DNA of 33,841 nucleotides from an uncultured Lachnospiraceae bacterium (GCA_946544235.1 CAMNMC010000068.1:1-33841); one strand, 5' to 3'. Counted from the stretch's first letter, positions 14,016 through 22,843 are shown. The notes: generated by a model from the letters alone, not told the origin. Numbers and translations are program-made.

Positions 14016-15002
14016 ATGGAATTTGGTTTTGGTTCAATGATCGAAAGGTTAAAGAAGGATCCGAAGAAGATCGTTCTTACGGAGGGCTCTGACCCAAGAA
14101 TACTTGAGGCGGCTTCCAGACTTCTTGCCAGCAACTTTCTTCATCCGGTGCTTCTCGGCAAATATGATGAGGTAACAAAGGCGGCAGAGGAAGCAGGTTT
14201 TAACATCCGCGGTGCGGAGATCATTGATCCTGATAATTATGATAGATTTGATGAGATGGTTGATGCATTTGTTGAGATCAGAAAAGCAAAGGGCATGACA
14301 AAGGAGAAGGCTGAGAAGATACTTCGTCAGGCTAATTATTTTGGTACCATGCTCGTACAGATGAAGGTTGCAGACTGTCTCCTGGGTGGTGCTACTTATT
14401 CAACGGCTGATACAGTCAGACCGGCACTTCAGATCATCAAGACTAAACCGGGCAATTCAATCGTTTCTTCATGCTTTATCCTTGTTCGTCCGTCGGCAAC
14501 CGGTGGAAATGAGGTTATCGCCATGGCAGATTGCGCTATAAATATAAGCCCTTCAGAAGATGAACTTGTTGAGATATGTGGTGAGACTATACGTTGTGCA
14601 AAGGTTTTCGGTATCGACCCTAAGGTAGCATTCCTTTCTTATTCAACCCATGGTTCAGGTGCAGGTGATACGGTCACAAAGATGAGAAATGCTACCATGA
14701 AAGCAATCGAGGAATACCCTGATGTTCCGATCGATGGTGAATTCCAGTTTGATTCAGCAGTTTCTCCTAGAGTTGCACGTCAGAAGTGTCCTGGTTCACC
14801 TGTTGCAGGATATGCAAATACATTTATTTTCCCTGATATAAATGCCGGAAATATCGGTTACAAGATAGCGCAGAGAATGGGTAATTTTGAGGCGTATGGT
14901 CCAATCCTCCTCGGACTCAATGCCCAGATAAATGATCTTTCAAGAGGCTGCAATGCGATCGAGGTTTACTCCATGGCAATTATCACTGCTTCCCTTGCAT
15001 AA
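14016..15002 (+). CDS. pta: Phosphate acetyltransferase
   Basis: This 328-residue enzyme, the usual length for the short Pta type, interconverts acetyl-CoA and acetyl-phosphate. It has VLTEGSDPRILEAA near residue 20, LLGGATYSTADTVRPALQI near 120-140, LSYSTHGSGAGD near 207-218, DGEFQFDSA near 240 and FPDINAGNIGYK near 272. The N-terminal DRTGG/CobB domain of long Pta proteins is absent. AGGAGG lies 8 bases before the ATG. No acetate kinase gene is in the window. Its place after kdgA suggests that pectin carbon is routed to acetate with ATP gain. A phosphotransbutyrylase is less likely given the STHGSG and DGEFQFD segments. Confidence 0.93.
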   Translation: MEFGFGSMIERLKKDPKKIVLTEGSDPRILEAASRLLASNFLHPVLLGKYDEVTKAAEEAGFNIRGAEIIDPDNYDRFDEMVDAFVEIRKAKGMTKEKAEKILRQANYFGTMLVQMKVADCLLGGATYSTADTVRPALQIIKTKPGNSIVSSCFILVRPSATGGNEVIAMADCAINISPSEDELVEICGETIRCAKVFGIDPKVAFLSYSTHGSGAGDTVTKMRNATMKAIEEYPDVPIDGEFQFDSAVSPRVARQKCPGSPVAGYANTFIFPDINAGNIGYKIAQRMGNFEAYGPILLGLNAQINDLSRGCNAIEVYSMAIITASLA

Positions 15003-15036
15003 TGGTTGTAAGATAAGGCTGAATATGGTAGGATTA

Positions 15037-15069
15037 ATACATAGGTAGTTTTTGTTATGTATATTTTTT
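15037..15069 (+). terminator. Possible weak terminator after pta
   Basis: ATACATA (15037-15043) pairs with TATGTAT (15056-15062) and is followed by T6 at 15064-15069. The stem is AT-only and short, so it may be leaky. The GGDEF gene starts 13 bases further on. Confidence 0.3.
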
Positions 15070-15082
15070 AAGAGGCAGTAAT

Positions 15083-16138
15083 ATGTATACAAAAGAACAA
15101 CTTATTAAAAATCCATATTTTGCAAAAATTCTTGAAAATGAAGATTTGACAAGGATCATAGATTCTCTTACTGGCGTTATCTCAAGGCCTTACATTATAG
15201 GGATGATACGTTATCTGATCGACCATAAGATACCGTTTACGGCAGCCATGCTTGATCTTGATAATTTCAAATTCGTAAATGATACCTATGGTCATAAGGT
15301 CGGCGATGGAGTCCTTCAGGGCGTTTCAACTGATATGATCGGTTATCTCGATGATTACGGATTCGTTGGAAGATTCGGCGGAGATGAATTTATCATCGTC
15401 AATCTGAGGGATCTGGAATATGCAGATAAGAAGAGCTTCTACCTGAATATGTATGCGAATTTCAGGGTTCTGCGTAAAAATATCAAGCTGGAGCACTGCG
15501 ATCCATTTATCACAGGTACAATTGGTAGTGCTACATATCCAACTGATGCAGATAATTATGATGAACTGTTTCTTCTGATGGACAAAACTCTTTATCGTGG
15601 CAAGACCAAGGGACGTAACTGTTATATCATCTATCTTGAGGAGAAGCATAAGGATATACAGATAGAGGAGCTTTCCAAGCATGGACTGTATCAGACCTTT
15701 TACAATATTTCCCGTAAGTTTGATAAGGGAAAGGATCTGATGGATAAGCTCTGGGAGATGTTTTCGGTGCTTCAGGAGGATCTCAGGATATCTGATCTTT
15801 TCTATATTTCCGCAGATGAATATATCCGTGATATCATGGGAAAACATGACAGGGTATTCGTTTCGGATGTTTCTCGTATCCTGAAGGATGATATGTATAT
15901 AACAAATAACACAGAAGAGCTTAAGGATACATATGTAGAGCTGTATAGTTATCTGAAATCAAATGAATTAGAGACATTGCTTATTACCAGTATATCTTTG
16001 GAAGGGCAGAAGATGGGTTACCTGATGTGTGCGGAGCCGCATACCCTCAGAATCTGGCAGGAGGATGAGTGTGCAATACTTCTCTTCGTGGGCAAGCTCC
16101 TTGCAGGATATTTACTTAGAACAGGAAGCAGACTGTAG
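15083..16138 (+). CDS. GGDEF-domain diguanylate cyclase with C-terminal GAF-like region
   Basis: This 351-residue protein is predicted to make cyclic di-GMP from GTP in the cytoplasm. The GGDEF domain is N-terminal (about residues 27-190): D-S-L-T-G at 27-31, LDLDNFKFVNDTYGHKVGD near 57-76 and an intact RFGGDEF with G99-G-D-E-F103. The RxxD inhibitory site is absent: the residues before GGDEF read YLDD, so product inhibition by that route is not expected. The C-terminal half (about 195-351) has no membrane segments and resembles a GAF-like sensor by length and pattern; this part is tentative. Sensor after GGDEF is the reverse of the common order. It sits 80 bases after pta and may be read from the same transcript. 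Confidence 0.85.
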   Translation: MYTKEQLIKNPYFAKILENEDLTRIIDSLTGVISRPYIIGMIRYLIDHKIPFTAAMLDLDNFKFVNDTYGHKVGDGVLQGVSTDMIGYLDDYGFVGRFGGDEFIIVNLRDLEYADKKSFYLNMYANFRVLRKNIKLEHCDPFITGTIGSATYPTDADNYDELFLLMDKTLYRGKTKGRNCYIIYLEEKHKDIQIEELSKHGLYQTFYNISRKFDKGKDLMDKLWEMFSVLQEDLRISDLFYISADEYIRDIMGKHDRVFVSDVSRILKDDMYITNNTEELKDTYVELYSYLKSNELETLLITSISLEGQKMGYLMCAEPHTLRIWQEDECAILLFVGKLLAGYLLRTGSRL

Positions 16139-16203
16139 GCGGCAGATAAAAAAACAACTGAATGCAGTAAACAATTACAATATAGCGATTAAAAATAAAA
16201 TAA

Positions 16204-16240
16204 AAAACACCGGAACCGTTTATGATGGTTCCGGTGTTTT
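16204..16240. terminator. Bidirectional rho-independent terminator
   Basis: AAAACACCGGAACC (16204-16217) pairs perfectly with GGTTCCGGTGTTTT (16227-16240), loop 9. A/T runs on both sides let it act on both strands. It lies between the convergent GGDEF gene (plus) and MATE gene (minus). Confidence 0.92.
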
Positions 16241-16306
16241 CTGTTGTTTATCCGGTCCTAACTATATCAGGATTATAATCCGTGTTTCTTCCTGGATATA
16301 TCAGGG

Positions 16307-17743
16307 TTACAGTCCATGCTCCTTCTTGTAGCGCGGGACGACGATAAGTGCGGTAACGACAGCCATAACTGCGACCGATACATTACTGATCATCATGACC
16401 ATTCCGACGCTCTTTTCTCCAAAATCAGTGAAATTCTGCAGAAACCAGAAGACCGGTATCCTGAAGATAAATACTCTCGATACATTCAGTACCATGGTGA
16501 GCTTGGTCTTGCCCAGTCCGTATAAGAGAGCCATTACAGCTGCAAAGGCACCCAGCGGTACGCCGCCGATGGCTTCGTATTTGTAGACCTGGATGATCAG
16601 CCTTTGGAACTCAGGATCTCCGCCATCGAAGAGGTGGCTGAAGAAGTTGATATTTAATACAGTAAAGCCGCAGATAAATACACTCATGATGACATTTACA
16701 AGCACTGTACTGTAGAAGGCTTCAAGAACACGTTTATATTTGCCTGCTCCGAAATTCTGACTGACTATGGCTGAAGTGCCGTCCTGAAAACCATTCTGCG
16801 GATTCGTCGTTATGCCGCCCAGATTGTTGGAAACACCCATGGCGCCCACCATCAGGGAGCCGTATTCATCGCACATTGAATTGACTACGGTCTTGCCGGA
16901 AGCAAACAGTATTTTTTCCAGTATGATCGGAATAGAAACCTTGATCATTGGAAGATTGACGCTCTTATTCAGGGTTATGCATTTAGCTGAGAAGCCGAAG
17001 GCATTGTTTTTTGCGGTGCTGTTTTTTACTGCAAATATGAACAGAAGGAACTGTGAGATGAGAGATGCCATAGCTATCATTTCAAGTCCGCAGTTAAAAC
17101 CATAAACAAATACAGCAGTAAGAGAAAGCTTGGTCACGATCACTATCAGGTTCAGATAAAGTATACGTTTTGAATATCCGCGGGCACGTTCAACGGCAAT
17201 ATATATGTTGTTCAGGAAGGTGAAGATCATAACGATAAGCTCAATCCTGAAATAAGTTACGCCTTCGACGATAAGCTCGTGAGGAGTTCCTGCAAGCCTA
17301 AGGAATACTCTCGCAAAAGGGAAGATGACAGCTATAAGTATCAGTCCGATGCCTAGGCACAGCATATAAATACTGCTGACACGCTTTTTGACCATTAGAA
17401 AATCGCCTTCACCATAAGCACGGCTTATCTGGATTCCTGCACCTGTTGCAAGACCTCCGCCGATAGATGAAAGCATGAAATTCAATTGGGCAAGATATGC
17501 CACGGCTGAAACTGAGGTTGGACTGATATGAGATGCCATCATGGTATCCAGAATGGCAAAAAGCTGATTAAGGCTCTGATACAGCGCCAAAGGAAGACCG
17601 ATATAAAGGACGACCCTTAGTATCGGTGAATTTAAGATCTTATTTCTGTAGAAAATATCCTTTTTAGTAAGATCAGCGCGAACTTCTGAGGTATCGCGCT
17701 GATCTTCTGTAGATTTTATGGCTTTGATATCTTTATTATCCAT
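16307..17743 (-). CDS. MATE-family multidrug/organic cation efflux transporter
   Basis: This 478-residue polytopic membrane protein has about twelve hydrophobic segments in two MATE repeats. The first starts at ILRVVLYIGLPLALYQSLNQLFAILD (from about residue 39, quoted in two parts of the first helix). The second starts at VSIPIILEKILFASGKTV near 270, with the family-like QNGFQDGTSAIVSQNFGAGK stretch near 312. The N-terminus is a hydrophilic, charged tail of about 35 residues. No convincing Shine-Dalgarno sequence precedes the ATG, so a downstream start is possible. It follows the 80-residue orphan gene by 34 bases. Transport substrate is unknown; export of a toxic intermediate or drug is possible, and its relation to pectin use is only positional. 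Confidence 0.85.
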   Translation of the reverse strand: MDNKDIKAIKSTEDQRDTSEVRADLTKKDIFYRNKILNSPILRVVLYIGLPLALYQSLNQLFAILDTMMASHISPTSVSAVAYLAQLNFMLSSIGGGLATGAGIQISRAYGEGDFLMVKKRVSSIYMLCLGIGLILIAVIFPFARVFLRLAGTPHELIVEGVTYFRIELIVMIFTFLNNIYIAVERARGYSKRILYLNLIVIVTKLSLTAVFVYGFNCGLEMIAMASLISQFLLFIFAVKNSTAKNNAFGFSAKCITLNKSVNLPMIKVSIPIILEKILFASGKTVVNSMCDEYGSLMVGAMGVSNNLGGITTNPQNGFQDGTSAIVSQNFGAGKYKRVLEAFYSTVLVNVIMSVFICGFTVLNINFFSHLFDGGDPEFQRLIIQVYKYEAIGGVPLGAFAAVMALLYGLGKTKLTMVLNVSRVFIFRIPVFWFLQNFTDFGEKSVGMVMMISNVSVAVMAVVTALIVVPRYKKEHGL

Positions 17744-17777
17744 ATATTTAAATTCTGAAAACCGGAAAAAGAAGGTA

Positions 17778-18020
17778 TCAGAATTTAGGTATCATACTTG
17801 TATACTGGAAGTATTCTTCCTTTCCTGTACCTTCCTTGACTACTGTTATGGTAGTATCCGGAAACTTACGTTTTTCATGTTCATTACATTTTTTAAGTTT
17901 GACTTTGTACAAGTTGTGCATCATCTCGTCAACAAACTGTTGAGCAGCATCCTTTGAGTTTTTAGCATCAATCAGCATTGCGGTGCTGGTTGACTTGCAA
18001 TGAAATCGTGTATACCCCAT
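17778..18020 (-). CDS. Small protein of unknown function (80 residues)
   Basis: The ATG is preceded by AAAGGAG 10 bases upstream on the minus strand, supporting translation. The protein is hydrophilic and basic, with no signal peptide, membrane segment or zinc-type Cys cluster (only two Cys, in HCKST and KKCNEH). It contains a probable helix, DAAQQFVDEMMHNLYKVKLKK, at about residues 24-44 (21 residues read as two helix turns groups), and a C-terminal beta-like ITVVKEGTGKEEYFQY. I do not recognise the family. It lies between uxaA and the MATE gene on the same strand, 132 bases after uxaA, and could be read with either. Confidence 0.6.
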   Translation of the reverse strand: MGYTRFHCKSTSTAMLIDAKNSKDAAQQFVDEMMHNLYKVKLKKCNEHEKRKFPDTTITVVKEGTGKEEYFQYTSMIPKF

Positions 18021-18130
18021 ATATCACTATCTCCTTTGTAACGCAGAATATAATGAAACAATTGACGTATTACACGTTTTTATTGAATTCTGATGCCTAA
18101 CCTTAAAGAGCTTGTCTAGCTATAAATGCA

Positions 18131-18151
18131 GTACGTCAATTTTTGACATAC
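18131..18151 (-). other. Inverted repeat just after the uxaA stop
   Basis: On the plus strand GTACGTCAA (18131-18139) faces TTGACATAC (18143-18151) with one G-T mismatch pair and a 3-base spacer. A further ATTGACGTA at 18061-18069 is the exact reverse complement of TACGTCAAT at 18132-18140. The set could be an operator for the 80-residue gene or a weak end-of-message hairpin for uxaA. No T run marks it as a normal terminator. Confidence 0.4.
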
Positions 18152-18152
18152 A

Positions 18153-19631
18153 TTATAACACAACTCCATCCTTGAAGATAGATATTTCCCTAAAATTATT
18201 TTTTTCTGTGCAGGTTTTCTCTCCGCTTGCTATTTTTAGTACAAAATCGAGGAGTCTGTCGCCGGCATCATCAAGTGATTCACCTTCAGCAACCGTTCCG
18301 GCGTTGAAATCTATCCAGCTGCGCTTTTTCTCGTAAAGTGCAGTGTTTGTAGAGATCTTAACAGTAGGAGCAGGTGCGCCGAATGGGGTTCCTCGTCCGG
18401 TTGTGAAAAGTATCAGATGTGCACCGGCGGCAGTAAGATCGGTGGCGCTGACAAGATCGTTACCCGGACCGGAGAGAAGGCTGAGGCCTTTCTTCTTGAC
18501 CGGAGAAGCATAGCTCAGTATATCAACTATCTGAGCACAGCCGCCCTTTTGAACACATCCGCAGGATTTGTCCTCAAGAGTTGTGATGCCGCCTGCTTTA
18601 TTTCCGGGACTTGGATTCTCGTAAACCACCTGTCCATGTGATACAAAATACTTTTTAAAATCATTTACCATCTCGACAGCATTTTTAAATACTGTTTCGT
18701 CTGCGCATCGGTTGAAGAGTATTGATTCTGCACCAAACATCTCCGGAACCTCCGTGAGGATGGTCGATCCGCCGAGAGCGATGAGCCTGTCGGAGAATCT
18801 TCCGACTGTCGGATTTGCTGTGATACCTGAAAGTCCGTCGGAACCACCGCATTTCATACCGACTATAAGTTCGCTGGCCGGAAGCTCTTCTCTGGTAAAC
18901 TGTCCTGCGTAGGCTGCAAGCTCTTCGAGGATTCTGCTTCCTTCTTCCAGTTCATCCTTTACATCCTGGCAGATAAGGAACTTTACTCTGTTATCATCCC
19001 AGCTTCCAAGTTGTTCCTTAAACTGACTCATGGTAAGGTTTTCGCAGCCAAGGCCAAGTACCAGGACTGCACCGGCATTTGGATGTCTTACCAGTGATGT
19101 AAGGAGTTTTTTTGTCTGTTCGTGGTCGCCGCCAAGCTGGCTGCAGCCAAAAGGATGTGTAAAGGTATAAAGTCCATCGATGGTTCCTGAAACAAGATGC
19201 TGGTTTTCTCTTACAAGCTGGGTTGCTATAGAGTTAACACAGCCAACAGTTGGGATTATCCAGATCTCATTTCTGATACCGACACTTCCATCAGTACGCT
19301 TAAAGCCCATAAAGCTCTTGTCACTTACCTTCGGAAGAGGAAATACCTTGTGATCGTAAGTGTATTCGTCGTTTTCTGAAAGATTTGTCCGGGCGTTGTG
19401 AGTATGTACCCACTGGCCCTGTGAAATATCAGAAGTGGCTTTGGCAATAGTATTTCCGTATTTGATCACTTCGGTTCCGGAAGTGATATCACGGAGGGCA
19501 ATCTTGTGACCTCTTGCCACATCCTCGACAGCCCTGAAGCTAAGGCCGCTAATATTTAATTCTTCATCCTTTGCAATGTCTGTAAGAGCTACAGCAACAT
19601 TGTCGACAGGATCTATCTGAATTATCTTCAT
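18153..19631 (-). CDS. uxaA: Altronate dehydratase
   Basis: This 492-residue enzyme (E. coli 495) dehydrates D-altronate to KDG with a metal or Fe-S cofactor. The N-terminal SAF-type domain covers about residues 1-95 and ends near GQWVHTHNARTNL. The catalytic body has FGCSQLGGDHEQT near 160, LGLGCENLTM near 195, KCGGSDGLSGITANP near 259 and the late GCVQKGGCAQIVDILSYA near 360, with conserved Cys residues. C-terminal DFNAGTVAEGESLDDAGDRL is a family ending. AAAGGA lies 9 bases before the ATG. It follows uxaB by 30 bases in the uxaC-uxaB-uxaA operon and joins the galacturonate branch to KdgK. Confidence 0.95.
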   Translation of the reverse strand: MKIIQIDPVDNVAVALTDIAKDEELNISGLSFRAVEDVARGHKIALRDITSGTEVIKYGNTIAKATSDISQGQWVHTHNARTNLSENDEYTYDHKVFPLPKVSDKSFMGFKRTDGSVGIRNEIWIIPTVGCVNSIATQLVRENQHLVSGTIDGLYTFTHPFGCSQLGGDHEQTKKLLTSLVRHPNAGAVLVLGLGCENLTMSQFKEQLGSWDDNRVKFLICQDVKDELEEGSRILEELAAYAGQFTREELPASELIVGMKCGGSDGLSGITANPTVGRFSDRLIALGGSTILTEVPEMFGAESILFNRCADETVFKNAVEMVNDFKKYFVSHGQVVYENPSPGNKAGGITTLEDKSCGCVQKGGCAQIVDILSYASPVKKKGLSLLSGPGNDLVSATDLTAAGAHLILFTTGRGTPFGAPAPTVKISTNTALYEKKRSWIDFNAGTVAEGESLDDAGDRLLDFVLKIASGEKTCTEKNNFREISIFKDGVVL

Positions 19632-19661
19632 TAAGAAATATCCTTTCTTATAAGCGGATTT

Positions 19662-21143
19662 CTATTTGATGATCTCGCGGAGCGCTTCGTACATGCCCTT
19701 ATCGCGTATCAATGCAAGATTCTTTACAACTTCAGCCTCAAAACCGGCTAAAGCTGAGAGCTTGCCGTCCCACATCTTTTCGTTGTTGATAACTGCTTTT
19801 GCGATAGCGGCATCATCGTCATCCTTATGTGCTAAGAAGAAATCGAGAACCCATTCATCATCCTGGATCTTGTAGGTATCGTCGCCTCTCTTTGCTATAA
19901 GGCATCCTTCGCCCTTTTCGTAACCTCTGTGATAGAAATCAATATATGCTGCGAATGAGAAGGTAAGACATTTTGCGAGTTTTCCGCCCTGACGCTTTGA
20001 ATACTCAAGAAGCGATGGCATACATCTTGCCTTCCATTTTGAAGTTGAGTTAAGTGATATTGAAAGCAGCTGATGATCGATGAAAGGATTTGAGAATCTT
20101 TCGGTAACATCAGATGCAAACTTCATCAGGTTGTCTTTCGGCAGGTCTAAGGTCGGGATGACCTCATCATAAATAGTCTTGTTCATGAAATCATGGATCA
20201 CAGTATCCTTCATGCAGTCACGAACTATATCCTGCCCTGAGAGATAAGCTGCCATGATAAATGATGTATGTGCGCCGTTTAAGATACGAACCTTGCGCTG
20301 CTTGTATGGTGTAACATCATCAACGACTATGATAGGAAGACCGGCCTTCTCGAAAGGAAGCTCCTTCTTTATTTCCTGAGGACCCTCGATAACCCAGAAG
20401 CCGAAAACTTCAGCTGTATCGATGAGATTATCATCATAGCCAAGCTCCTTGCAGATCTCTTCAACTTCATTTCTAGGGTATCCCGGAACGATACGGTCTA
20501 CAAGTGTAGAACAGAAGATGTTCTCGTTATCTACCCACATGCGGAAGTCGCTTTCAAGATTCCACTGATCGATATACTGATGCACGCATTTACGAAGTTC
20601 ATCACCGTTGTGATCGATAAGCTCGCATGAGAGGATAATGAATCCAGGAAGCTTATTCTGATATCTCTTATATAAAAATGCTGTCAGCTTTGCAGGAAAG
20701 CTTGAAGGAGGTGCATCGTCCTTCTGACAGGTTGAATCGTAGCAGATTCCTGCTTCGGTTGTATTTGAAACAATAAAACGAAGTGATTCGTTTGAAGCGC
20801 ATTCCATAAGCTTTTCGTAATCATCATAAGGATTGATACATCTTGAAATTGCTGATATCACACGCTTGTTGTTAACCTTCTGCCCGTTCTCTGAACCGCG
20901 GAGGAAGAGAGTATACAGTCCCTCCTGCTCATTGATAAGCTGTGCCAGACCGGCGCTGATCGGCTGTGCAACAGCAACCTTGCCGTTAAAATCGGCGGTT
21001 TCATTCATTACATCAAAGAAATAGTCTACAAATGCTCTGAGGAAATTACCTTCTCCAAACTGAAGGACCTTCTCAGGCGCATCCTTTAAAATATACCCGT
21101 TGTATCCAACTTCATCTAAAGTTTTATAATTAAGTCTGCTCAT
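19662..21143 (-). CDS. uxaB: Tagaturonate reductase (altronate oxidoreductase)
   Basis: This 493-residue member of the mannitol dehydrogenase family reduces D-tagaturonate to D-altronate with NADH. The cofactor motif VLQFGEGNFLRAF is at about residues 26-38. SNTTEAGICYD near 120, ILSCELIDHNGDELR near 170, DRIVPGYPR near 215 and the active-site KVRILNGAHTSF near 280 follow. Length matches UxaB (about 480-490). GAGAGG precedes the ATG by 6 bases. It lies 36 bases after uxaC, whose product it uses. Fructuronate reductase (UxuB) is a relative, but the uxaC and uxaA neighbours favour UxaB. Confidence 0.94.
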   Translation of the reverse strand: MSRLNYKTLDEVGYNGYILKDAPEKVLQFGEGNFLRAFVDYFFDVMNETADFNGKVAVAQPISAGLAQLINEQEGLYTLFLRGSENGQKVNNKRVISAISRCINPYDDYEKLMECASNESLRFIVSNTTEAGICYDSTCQKDDAPPSSFPAKLTAFLYKRYQNKLPGFIILSCELIDHNGDELRKCVHQYIDQWNLESDFRMWVDNENIFCSTLVDRIVPGYPRNEVEEICKELGYDDNLIDTAEVFGFWVIEGPQEIKKELPFEKAGLPIIVVDDVTPYKQRKVRILNGAHTSFIMAAYLSGQDIVRDCMKDTVIHDFMNKTIYDEVIPTLDLPKDNLMKFASDVTERFSNPFIDHQLLSISLNSTSKWKARCMPSLLEYSKRQGGKLAKCLTFSFAAYIDFYHRGYEKGEGCLIAKRGDDTYKIQDDEWVLDFFLAHKDDDDAAIAKAVINNEKMWDGKLSALAGFEAEVVKNLALIRDKGMYEALREIIK

Positions 21144-21179
21144 AAAAACCTCTCTATCCTAGTTTTAAAATAGAGGTGA

Positions 21180-22616
21180 TCAGTCAATGCAGAAATATCT
21201 TGCTGCGTTATTAAAGCTGATGCCCTCAACAATCTTCTTAAGTGATGCCTCATTTGCAGGATATTCACCATCTTCAACCCACTGACCTATAAGATTGCAC
21301 ATGATACGGCGGAAATAGTCGTGTCTTGTGTATGAAAGGAAGGAACGAGAGTCTGTAAGCATTCCGATGAAGTTTCCGAGAAGTCCCAGGTTTCCGAGTG
21401 AACGCATCTGCTCCTCCATACCATCTCTGGTATCAAGGAACCACCATGCTGCACCCATCTGGATCTTGGATGGAACTTCGGCTGACTGGAATGCTCCCAT
21501 ACAGGTTCCTATAAGGTTGAAGTCGTTATGGTCAAGAGAGAAGAGGATAGTTTTTGGAAGCTCCTCTGTTTTGTCAAGCTCTGAGAGGAACATTGCAAGT
21601 GAGTCACCGCAGTTGCTCTTGGCTATCATATCGAAACCTGTATCAGGCCCCTCGAGCTTAAACATTCTCTCATTAACATTTCTCGTACATGAATAATGTA
21701 TCTCCATAACGATGTTTTCCTTATGGTACTTACGAGCAAGGTGAAGCATAATGGCAGTCTGGTATTTTTCAACCTCTTCGTCTGAGAGGGCATCACCGCG
21801 AAGTGATCTTGCGAAGATATCATTTGCTTCCTCAATGCTGCAAGGCTTATAAGGAACATAGTCAATTCCGTGGTCAGAGGCACGACAGCCATGCTTCTTG
21901 AAGAAATCGATCCTTTCATCAAGAGCTGCCATAACTTCTTCTGCTGAATTGAGGCTGTCCTTGCCCACAGATTGTGCAAGCTTCTGAATATATTCCCGGA
22001 AACCTGCTTTACTGATATTTATTGCTTTATCAGGTCTGAAGGAAGGACAAACCATAAAGTCTATGTCCGGATCTGCTGCAATCTTTTCGTGCCACTCAAG
22101 AGTGTCGATAGGATCATCGGTCGTTCCGATGTATTTCACATTGGACTGCTTAATGATACCACGTACTGATAGAGAGGGATTTGTGCGAAGCATATCATTA
22201 ACCTTATCCCAGATCTCACGGGCGTTATCCTTTGTAAGAGGCTCGGTTATACCGAAATACTTCTTAAGCTCAAGATTACACCAGTGATACATTGGATTAC
22301 CGATAGCCATTTCAAGGGCCTCAGCAAATCTGACAAATTTATCGAAAGGATCGGCACTACCTGTGACCTCATCCTCCGGTACCGCATTTGAACGCATAAC
22401 GCGCCATTTGTAATGATCGCCAAAATATGAACCGTCGTCATTACGGCCGCCAAGCCATACTTCGGCTATGTTGTTGTATCGTCTGTCTTCGTAGATCTCC
22501 TTAGGAGAAATATGACAGTGATAATCTATAAGAGGCATTGCCTCGGAATATGTATGGAATAAATGCTTTGCAGTTTCGTTCTTTAACATAAAATCGTCGT
22601 TCATAAAGGTATTCAT
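21180..22616 (-). CDS. uxaC: Uronate isomerase (glucuronate/galacturonate isomerase)
   Basis: This member of the amidohydrolase superfamily isomerises D-galacturonate to D-tagaturonate and D-glucuronate to D-fructuronate. The N-terminus MNTFMNDDFMLKNETAKHLF aligns well with known UxaC starts, and metal-ligand motif H33-C-H35 is in DYHCHISP. The protein has 478 residues from the ATG at 22616 (E. coli 470). An in-frame TTG at 22634 would add six residues but overlaps GGGGAGG, which is the Shine-Dalgarno sequence for 22616, so the later start is correct. It is the first gene of uxaCBA, about 45 bases from the operator and promoter at 22660-22707. Confidence 0.96.
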   Translation of the reverse strand: MNTFMNDDFMLKNETAKHLFHTYSEAMPLIDYHCHISPKEIYEDRRYNNIAEVWLGGRNDDGSYFGDHYKWRVMRSNAVPEDEVTGSADPFDKFVRFAEALEMAIGNPMYHWCNLELKKYFGITEPLTKDNAREIWDKVNDMLRTNPSLSVRGIIKQSNVKYIGTTDDPIDTLEWHEKIAADPDIDFMVCPSFRPDKAINISKAGFREYIQKLAQSVGKDSLNSAEEVMAALDERIDFFKKHGCRASDHGIDYVPYKPCSIEEANDIFARSLRGDALSDEEVEKYQTAIMLHLARKYHKENIVMEIHYSCTRNVNERMFKLEGPDTGFDMIAKSNCGDSLAMFLSELDKTEELPKTILFSLDHNDFNLIGTCMGAFQSAEVPSKIQMGAAWWFLDTRDGMEEQMRSLGNLGLLGNFIGMLTDSRSFLSYTRHDYFRRIMCNLIGQWVEDGEYPANEASLKKIVEGISFNNAARYFCID

Positions 22617-22659
22617 AATTGCTTTCCTCCCCAAGCTGTTGTAAAATAATAATGCTCAC

Positions 22660-22677
22660 AATGTAAGCGCTTACATT
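22660..22677. promoter_or_regulatory. LacI-type operator, copy 3
   Basis: AATGTAAGCGCTTACATT is identical to the copies at 121-138 and 9913-9930. For the minus-strand uxaC promoter it lies just downstream of the -10, over the expected transcription start. It would act here as a block to initiation or elongation. Confidence 0.87.
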
Positions 22678-22678
22678 C

Positions 22679-22707
22679 TTTTTACCACGACTAAGGAATA
22701 TTGTCAA
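22679..22707 (-). promoter_or_regulatory. Promoter of uxaCBA
   Basis: On the minus strand TTGACA (22707-22702) and TAAAAA (22684-22679) are separated by 17 bases. The -10 match is imperfect, but the -35 is consensus and the operator lies immediately downstream, supporting the assignment. Confidence 0.65.
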
Positions 22708-22843
22708 GAATATACTTTGCAAAATGATCTATTTCCTAATACAATCATGATAAGACAGATGGCGGAGAAGTATTTTCTTCTTAATAATGGTTATCGGCGC
22801 AGAAAGTGACAGAAAATCACGGGATAAGGAGCAGCAGGATAAA

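Noticed and set aside
16029-16331. Plus-strand open frame of 100 codons at the end of the GGDEF gene
   Set aside because: It overlaps the GGDEF gene out of frame and runs through the bidirectional terminator.
22617-22634. TTG start adding six residues to UxaC
   Set aside because: Those codons are the Shine-Dalgarno region GGGGAGG itself, and family alignment begins at MNTFMNDDF.
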